A stretch of DNA of 64,000 bases from Tumebacillus sp. BK434 (GTDB taxonomy: Bacteria > Bacillota > Bacilli > Tumebacillales > Tumebacillaceae), in NCBI RefSeq assembly GCF_004340785.1, contig NZ_SLXS01000001.1, forward strand, positions 992,001 through 1,056,000, given 5' to 3'. Below are positions 59,130 to 64,000 of this stretch, piece after piece. The stretch's first letter is position 1. The number at the start of each line of letters is the position of its first letter. A program made the position numbers and the translations under genes. Below the pieces are notes generated by a model. The model ran no database searches, was not told where the DNA came from, and was given only the letters and a program-made list of their open reading frames with translations.

Positions 59130-59858
59130 TTACCGTTTGATGCCAGCGACCGCGTAGAGCCGCTCCACTTCCTGCGCGGTCAGTTCGCGCAGCTCGCCGT
59201 AGCGCAGCCGCCCCAGTTTCAAAAAGGCGATCTGGGTGCGGTGCAGCGACTTGACCGGATGCCCGATCGCTTCGCACATCCGGCGCACTTGCCGGTTGCG
59301 CCCTTCATGGATCGTGATCTCGAGCAGAGACTCTCCGCTGCCCGACTCGACGACCTTCACTTTCGCCGGCGCCGTCGGGCCGTCTTCGAGCTCCACGCCC
59401 GCCGCGAGCCGTTTCGCCGTCTCCGCGTTGACATTGCCTTTGACCCAGGCGCGGTACGTTTTGTCGATCTCATGGCGCGGATGCATCATGCCGTTGGCCA
59501 GTTCACCGTCGTTGGTCATCAATAACAATCCCGAAGTGTCGAGATCGAGGCGTCCGACCGGATAGACCCTTTGCTCGGCGCCGACGACATCAACGACCGT
59601 CTTGCGTCCTTGCGGGTCGGAAGCGGTGGAGACGACACCGACCGGCTTGTTCAGCATGATGTAGACTTTCTGTTCTGAGCGGATCTCATTCCCGTTCACT
59701 TCGATGCGGTCGCGCTCCGGGTCGACCTTGGTGCCGAGCTCGGTGACGACCACCCCGTTGACGGTGACCTGTCCTGCCGTGATGATCTCTTCGCATTTGC
59801 GCCGGGATGCCACGCCCGCCTGGGCCAGCACCTTTTGCAACCGTTCCGTTCTTTCCAT
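59130..59858 (-). CDS. rluB: rRNA pseudouridine synthase, RluB/RsuA type
   Basis: A 242-residue enzyme isomerising a uridine in 23S or 16S rRNA. An S4 RNA-binding domain occupies residues 1-60 (RLQKVLAQAGVASRRKCEEI), and the catalytic Asp is in GRLDLDTSGLLLMTNDGE near 102. The motif ITIHEGRNRQVRRMCEAIGH is also present. ATG at 59858; the longer frame to 59897 has no ribosome site. Its position before resA is as in Bacillus. Confidence 0.92.
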   Translation of the reverse strand: MERTERLQKVLAQAGVASRRKCEEIITAGQVTVNGVVVTELGTKVDPERDRIEVNGNEIRSEQKVYIMLNKPVGVVSTASDPQGRKTVVDVVGAEQRVYPVGRLDLDTSGLLLMTNDGELANGMMHPRHEIDKTYRAWVKGNVNAETAKRLAAGVELEDGPTAPAKVKVVESGSGESLLEITIHEGRNRQVRRMCEAIGHPVKSLHRTQIAFLKLGRLRYGELRELTAQEVERLYAVAGIKR

Positions 59859-59920
59859 GATCTTGTCACTCTCCCACGCTTTGCTACTTCTGCTCACTCA
59901 TTCTAATCAACCTCCCGCGC

Positions 59921-59955
59921 AAAATCAAATCCCCCGCATCGGGTCAATGCGGGGG
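59921..59955 (-). terminator. Terminator of the minimal amidase gene
   Basis: CCCCCGCAT / ATGCGGGGG followed by ATTTGATTTT on the minus strand. Confidence 0.8.
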
Positions 59956-60294
59956 ACGGTCAATCCGTATTTTCAGTTCATGCCAAGGGAATTCGACGCC
60001 GGGGCAAAGGTCGCCGTGCGCCATCAGCTTTTCCGGGTCGAATTTGAATGCGGAGGACAAGCGGAGCACCAGTTTGACCAGCACGAACATCTGCTCGCGC
60101 ACCAGCCCCATATTCGCGATCGGTTCGGAGAAATCCCCTTCCACACACACATGAACGTGATCATCATCTAGAAAGTCCTGGGACGTCACGACCGTCCCGT
60201 CTTTGCAGACATAAAAATCAAACCCGGCCCGAGTCCGCGCGGGACAGGCAGAATCGTGCAACACAATCCCTGCAAATTCTCCCATTCCTGACAT
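59944..60294 (-). CDS. Minimal amidase_2-like protein
   Basis: A 116-residue protein with the outline of a type-2 N-acetylmuramoyl-L-alanine amidase: GIVLHDSACP near residue 9, and AHGDLCPGVEFPWHEL at the end in place of the usual GHRDV..CPG..FPW. This gives two histidines and a cysteine as plausible zinc ligands. The usual domain is about 140 residues, and no signal peptide is present, so it may be a cytoplasmic or mother-cell enzyme or inactive. It lies between spmB and rluB in the sporulation cluster. Confidence 0.65.
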   Translation of the reverse strand: MSGMGEFAGIVLHDSACPARTRAGFDFYVCKDGTVVTSQDFLDDDHVHVCVEGDFSEPIANMGLVREQMFVLVKLVLRLSSAFKFDPEKLMAHGDLCPGVEFPWHELKIRIDRPPH

Positions 60295-60392
60295 CCCGCC
60301 TTTCTGGAATCGTCATCAACCGTAAGCGAAGTAGTATCAGCATCATATGCAGGCGAGGCTTGCCAAAGTGAACACGATTTTGCTGAAACGGT

Positions 60393-60929
60393 TTAGTGAA
60401 ATATGAGATGCACAACGGCCAGCGAAGCGATCACCGAGGCGAGGTCGGCGAGCAGGCCGACTTTCACCGCATAGCGGGCGTTGCGGATGCCAACCGAACC
60501 GAAATAGACGGTCAGCACGTACAAAGTGGTGTCGGACGCGCCTTGCATCGTCGAGGCCAGTTTGCCGAGAAACGAGTCCGGCCCGTGCGCCTGAAAGATG
60601 TCGGTCATGATCGCCATCGAACCGGAGCCGGAGATCGAGCGCAGCAGCGCCATCGGCAGGAACTCGGGCGGCACGCCAAGCGGAATCAGCAGCGGGTTCA
60701 GCGCGGAGATCAGCAGATCGAGCGCCCCCGATTCGCGAAACACGCTGACCGCGACCAGCATCCCGACCAGATGCGGCATCAGCTTGATCACCGTCGGCAA
60801 GCCGCCTTTTGCGCCTTCAATAAACGTTTCATAAACGGGAATCTTGCGAAACATATAAGCATAGGCCGGGATGAAGGCGATGATGACCGGTAAGGTCCAC
60901 GCCGCGATGATCTGCACGAGCTCCATCAT
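60393..60929 (-). CDS. spmB: Spore maturation protein B
   Basis: A 178-residue membrane protein with about four helices. Characteristic segments are MPHLVGMLVAVSVFRESGAL, PLLIPLGVPPEFLPMALLRS and SGSGSMAIMTDIFQAHGPDS. SpmA and SpmB together are needed for spore core dehydration in Bacillus. Its ATG overlaps the spmA stop (ATGA). Confidence 0.95.
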   Translation of the reverse strand: MMELVQIIAAWTLPVIIAFIPAYAYMFRKIPVYETFIEGAKGGLPTVIKLMPHLVGMLVAVSVFRESGALDLLISALNPLLIPLGVPPEFLPMALLRSISGSGSMAIMTDIFQAHGPDSFLGKLASTMQGASDTTLYVLTVYFGSVGIRNARYAVKVGLLADLASVIASLAVVHLIFH

Positions 60930-61525
60930 TTGCTCTCACCCCATTTCTTGCGCTCCCGGCTGCGGTACCAGCGGTCGAGCAGCACGGCGGTCGTCGTCGC
61001 GAGCAGCGTGGCGAGCAGGGTGCTGACCACGATCTCCGTCGGATTGGCCGACCCGTATTGCAGGCGCAGGCCGATGACGGTCGCCGGAATGATCGTCAAG
61101 CCAGACGTGTTGATCGCAAGCAACGTGCACATCGCGTCAGATGCCGTCTGTTTGTCCGGGTTGAGGTCTTGCAGCTCGCGCATCGCCTTCAGTCCGAGCG
61201 GGGTGGCCGCATTGCCGAGCCCCAGCATGTTGGCGCTCATGTTGGCGACGATCGAGCCCATCGCAGGATGGTCTTTCGGCACCGACGGGTACAAAAAGCG
61301 GGCCAGCGGATACAGCACTTTGGCGAACGACTGCACCAGCCCCGCCGCTTCGGCGATCTTCATCAGCCCGAGCCAGAACACCATGATCGAGAGCAGGCCG
61401 AGACAGACGACAACGCCTTGCTTCGCTCCGTTTAGCACCGCGTTGGTCACCAGATCCATCCGCCCGTTCAGAGCTGCGACGACAACGCCGGCCAGTATCA
61501 TGAACACCCAGATCGCGTTGATCAT
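60926..61525 (-). CDS. spmA: Spore maturation protein A
   Basis: A 199-residue membrane protein with about five helices. It shows GSIVANMSANMLGLGNAATPLGL and the conserved ALNGRMDLVTNAVLNGAKQG and INTSGLTIIPATVIGL blocks. It works with SpmB in spore dehydration. ATG at 61525 has AAGGAGG eight bases upstream; GTG at 61528 is the other option. It follows dacB by about 16 bases in the dacB-spmA-spmB operon. Confidence 0.94.
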   Translation of the reverse strand: MINAIWVFMILAGVVVAALNGRMDLVTNAVLNGAKQGVVVCLGLLSIMVFWLGLMKIAEAAGLVQSFAKVLYPLARFLYPSVPKDHPAMGSIVANMSANMLGLGNAATPLGLKAMRELQDLNPDKQTASDAMCTLLAINTSGLTIIPATVIGLRLQYGSANPTEIVVSTLLATLLATTTAVLLDRWYRSRERKKWGESK

Positions 61526-61544
61526 CACGTCACCCTCCTTTCCG

Positions 61545-62735
61545 TCAGCGGCTGATCATACTGGTGAACAGACCTTTCACTTTTTCCCAAAACGATTTTT
61601 CCTGCACATCGTGCCCGGCGAGGATCGGCACCTCTCCGACCAGGCGCTCCTCGAAGTAGAACTTCATCTCGCCAACCTTTTGCCCGGCGGCGATCGGCGC
61701 ATCGAGGCTGTCTTCAAGCTCGACCTTCCGAGTCAGTTTCTCCTGCTCTTCTTCGCGCAGCGGGAAGTTGAACTCGTGGCCGACCACGACGTCGACTTCC
61801 TGTTTCATGCCGTCCTCGACGGGCACGGTCTGCAGCACATCATGCTCTTTGACGACCGGCATAAACTTGTACTTTTCAAAGCCGTAGTTGAGCAGCCGCG
61901 CATGGTCGTCCCAGTCGCTGGAGGCGTCGAGCGTCAGCACGGCGATCTGCCTTCCGTCTTTCGTCGCCGAAGAAGCCAGGCAGCGCCCGGCCGCTTTGGT
62001 GTAGCCGGTCTTCACGCCGTCCGCGCCGTCGTAGCGGGTGAGCATCTTGTTTTTGTTGTACATCTTGCGGTCCCACGCTTCGCCGGGCATCGGGATCGAT
62101 TTGACTTTCGTTTTGACGATCTCGGCGAACACGGGGTTGCGCAGGGCATAGGCGGTCAGCACCGCCATGTCGTGAGCGCTCGAATAGTGCTCTTGTGCAT
62201 CAAGTCCGTGCGGGTTGGCAAAATGCGTCTGCGTGAGCCCGAGCTCTGCAACTTTTTGGTTCATCAGCTCCACAAATCCCTGCTCCGTTTTGCCGACGTG
62301 CTCGGCGACGGCGGTCGCCGCGTCATTGCCGGAGCGCAACATCACCGCGTAGAGCAGGTCGATCAGCTTTTGCTTCTCGCCGACCTTCAGGTAGATCGAA
62401 GAGCCTTCTTTGCCGGATGCGCGGGAGGAGACGGTGACCGTGCTGTTTAAGTCGACGCCCGATTCGATGGCGACGATCGCCGTGATGATCTTGGTGAGCG
62501 AGGCGATCAGCATTTTCTCATCGCCGTTTTTCTCATAAAGAACGCGCCCGGTCTGCACGTCGATCACGGCTGCCGCATGAGCGCTGACCGATACTTCCTC
62601 GGCATACAAGCTGTGGGAAGCTGGGATCGCTTCCAGAAATGCGCTGTTTTTAGGATCATGGTTAGCGGCTGCCGGCTGTACGGTCAGGCACAGCATGGCG
62701 AGCGCAGCAAGAGCCGCGAGCGATTTCCGTTTCAT
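61545..62735 (-). CDS. dacB: D-alanyl-D-alanine carboxypeptidase (DacB type)
   Basis: A 396-residue low-molecular-weight penicillin-binding protein. It has a signal peptide (SLAALAALAMLCLTVQPAAA), the motifs SLTK (near 66), SGN (near 126) and DGVKTGYT (near 228), and a C-terminal domain that ends KGLFTSMISR, likely a membrane-associating helix. It trims the terminal D-Ala of peptidoglycan stems. Adjacency to spmA/spmB and the length support spore DacB. ATG at 62735 follows GGAGG. Confidence 0.93.
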   Translation of the reverse strand: MKRKSLAALAALAMLCLTVQPAAANHDPKNSAFLEAIPASHSLYAEEVSVSAHAAAVIDVQTGRVLYEKNGDEKMLIASLTKIITAIVAIESGVDLNSTVTVSSRASGKEGSSIYLKVGEKQKLIDLLYAVMLRSGNDAATAVAEHVGKTEQGFVELMNQKVAELGLTQTHFANPHGLDAQEHYSSAHDMAVLTAYALRNPVFAEIVKTKVKSIPMPGEAWDRKMYNKNKMLTRYDGADGVKTGYTKAAGRCLASSATKDGRQIAVLTLDASSDWDDHARLLNYGFEKYKFMPVVKEHDVLQTVPVEDGMKQEVDVVVGHEFNFPLREEEQEKLTRKVELEDSLDAPIAAGQKVGEMKFYFEERLVGEVPILAGHDVQEKSFWEKVKGLFTSMISR

Positions 62736-62809
62736 CTCTGGTCCTCCACTCCTCACACGTAGGTTCTGTCTGTCCTATGTATATGCACAAGCCCTAGGCT
62801 TATCCCACA

Positions 62810-62839
62810 AAGAAAAAGACGCCCCGGATCGGGACGTCT
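62810..62839 (-). terminator. Terminator of ytfJ
   Basis: AGACGTCCC / GGGGCGTCT stem, then TTTTCTTTG on the minus strand. Confidence 0.75.
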
Positions 62840-62856
62840 CTGGTCTCTGCCAAGCC

Positions 62857-63321
62857 CTAGCAGTCGAACTGCGAGCCTTTGCTGTCATCCGCTTTGCGCA
62901 TGCCGCTTTGGCCCTGGCCTTGTCCGTTCTTGTTCTTTTTCATCATCTGATTGACCTTGTCGAACATCTGCGGTGCCAGGTCGATCAGCTTGTCATACAG
63001 CTGGTTGGGCCCTTCGGTCGAAAGCATTTTCACCTGGCCGTTGCCGACAACCAGGAACCCGATCGGCGTAATCGACACCCCGCCGCCTGCACCGCCGCCA
63101 AACGGCAGCTCCACATCGGCGCTGTCGCCTTTGCCCGCTTCCAGTTCCGGGTCGAATTCCGAACCGCCAGCCGCAAAACCGAAGCCTACTTTCGAAATCG
63201 GCAAAATCACACTGCCATCCGGCGTTTCAACCGGGTCACCGACAATCGTGTTCACATCGACCATTTCCTTAATGTTTTCCATGGCCGTTTGCATCAAGCC
63301 TTGGATCGGATGTTCCGCCAT
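62857..63321 (-). CDS. ytfJ: GerW-family sporulation protein YtfJ
   Basis: A 154-residue protein. Family blocks seen are EHPIQGLMQTAMENIKEMVDVNTI, VGDPVETPDGSVILPISKV and ELPFGGGAGGGVSITPIGFLV. A Lys/Asn/Gln-rich tail ends KGSQFDC. It localises to the forespore in Bacillus and is linked to germination in some species. ATG at 63321 follows GGAGGG; the start lies inside the end of the upstream ytfI gene, so the two are coupled. Confidence 0.9.
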   Translation of the reverse strand: MAEHPIQGLMQTAMENIKEMVDVNTIVGDPVETPDGSVILPISKVGFGFAAGGSEFDPELEAGKGDSADVELPFGGGAGGGVSITPIGFLVVGNGQVKMLSTEGPNQLYDKLIDLAPQMFDKVNQMMKKNKNGQGQGQSGMRKADDSKGSQFDC

Positions 63322-64000
63322 TTTGCGCCCTCCCTCAACCATAGAAATACCAATTTAAGTCCTGCAAGTATAGCTTTGCCCGGCCAAAATCGGATTATGC
63401 AAGTCAGTTCGGTGCGAAATCCGCTGGCCTGAAAATGCGGTTTCACGTCATAGAGCAGACGGGTTGATACTGTGAAATATTGATGAAGCATCCCGGCGAA
63501 GATGCCTTTCAAAGCCCAGACGAGACCTGTGGTGTAGCCGGTCTGCGCCGCATCGCCCGTGCCAAAGACGGTGCGCCATTTGAACGACTCGATATGAAAC
63601 GCTTTGGTCGTCTGCCGGATCGCACGCTTATATTTGCCGATGCGCTTGCGGATCTCATTGATCTTTCGCAGTGCCCGCTGAACTTTTTCCACCGTGATCG
63701 TGATCCAGCCGCGCTTTTGCTTCGGCATCCCTTTGCCAGGTTCTGCTTTTACGCCGACTTTGCCGCTCCGCTCCATCAAGGCGATGGTCGGCACTTCAAA
63801 ACCCGCTTTGACCAGCCCGAACAGCGCGCGCACGCCAAGATGCAGCCGATCATCCCGGCCCTCCCGCTTGTAGCGCACTTCCACCGTGACGGGGAGCACC
63901 ATCGTGAGCAGAAAAAAGAACACCAGCGCCAGCAACAGGATCCAATACCAAGCGAACCACTTCGACAACGCGATGAACAGCGCCGCCAGCACGATCGCAA
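63294..64000 (-). CDS. ytfI: DUF2953 protein (YtfI), start possibly beyond the window
   Basis: A protein of at least 232 residues. One N-terminal membrane helix (ILLLALVFFFLLTMVLPVTV) is followed by a basic soluble region of DUF2953 type (KRGWITITVEKVQRALRK, GTGDAAQTGYTTGLVWALKG). A GTG at 63992 is possible, but it has no ribosome site in the visible bases and the frame is open to the window end, so the true start may lie outside. It overlaps ytfJ by 28 bases, the usual ytfI-ytfJ arrangement in spore formers. Confidence 0.85.
   Translation of the reverse strand, partial: AIVLAALFIALSKWFAWYWILLLALVFFFLLTMVLPVTVEVRYKREGRDDRLHLGVRALFGLVKAGFEVPTIALMERSGKVGVKAEPGKGMPKQKRGWITITVEKVQRALRKINEIRKRIGKYKRAIRQTTKAFHIESFKWRTVFGTGDAAQTGYTTGLVWALKGIFAGMLHQYFTVSTRLLYDVKPHFQASGFRTELTCIIRFWPGKAILAGLKLVFLWLREGAKWRNIRSKA

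Overview
The window is a stretch of ordinary chromosome from a GC-rich, endospore-forming, motile Gram-positive bacterium of the order Bacillales. An Alicyclobacillaceae/Tumebacillus-like host is my inference. The evidence is a resABCDE cluster, a dacB-spmA-spmB-ytfJ sporulation block, YhcN/YlaJ-type spore lipoproteins, a YIEGIA gene pair, strong AGGAGG-type ribosome binding sites, many GTG and TTG starts, and intrinsic terminators after most transcription units. I saw no rRNA, tRNA, CRISPR array, insertion sequence or prophage.

Layout. 0-10 kb: tandem Nudix hydrolases (the first cut by the window edge), a chemotaxis receptor, a rhomboid protease, a phosphoesterase, an FMN enzyme, folE, a class A penicillin-binding protein and a small EamA-type transporter. 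10-16 kb: a YkoP-like protein, a cold-shock protein, a cysK-rhodanese-SDR operon, an NlpC/P60 hydrolase, a Lin0512 protein, a solitary DNA methyltransferase and nth. 16-28 kb: an MFS transporter, the pmbA/tldD pair, an HtrA-like protease, a Ni/Co exporter, a leucyl aminopeptidase, an iscX homologue beside zinc-ribbon proteins, a CbiX/SirB-like chelatase and an FMN reductase. 28-38 kb: a signal peptidase, an Hsp90-like chaperone with a helical-repeat partner, an XRE-TPR regulator, DUF1450 and DUF2797 proteins, a GNAT enzyme, alkA and an SLH-domain protein. 38-45 kb: a second leucyl aminopeptidase, glpK, a Sir2-like deacylase, the YIEGIA pair, a TPR protein, a frameshifted XRE gene and an MBL-fold hydrolase. 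45-52 kb: two divergent XRE regulators, one followed by a gene for a short secreted peptide, then a PHP phosphatase and a TPP-riboswitch-controlled thiE-thiS-thiG operon. 52-64 kb: a YhcN/YlaJ lipoprotein, resEDCBA (cytochrome c maturation plus a redox two-component system), another YhcN/YlaJ lipoprotein, rluB, a minimal amidase-like protein, spmB-spmA-dacB, ytfJ and ytfI. This last block matches the order known around dacB and res in Bacillus.

The most interesting item is an XRE-TPR regulator (46135-47451) followed 14 bp later by a 51-codon gene with a clear secretion signal (47466-47621). This is the arrangement of RRNPP peptide quorum-sensing systems, but the predicted mature peptide carries two cysteines. 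Second is a two-gene unit of a divergent Hsp90 and a helical-repeat protein (28883-31715). Five further small genes of 35 to 54 codons, each read directly from the sequence, are also described. ThiS carries an extra tyrosine after its C-terminal glycines.
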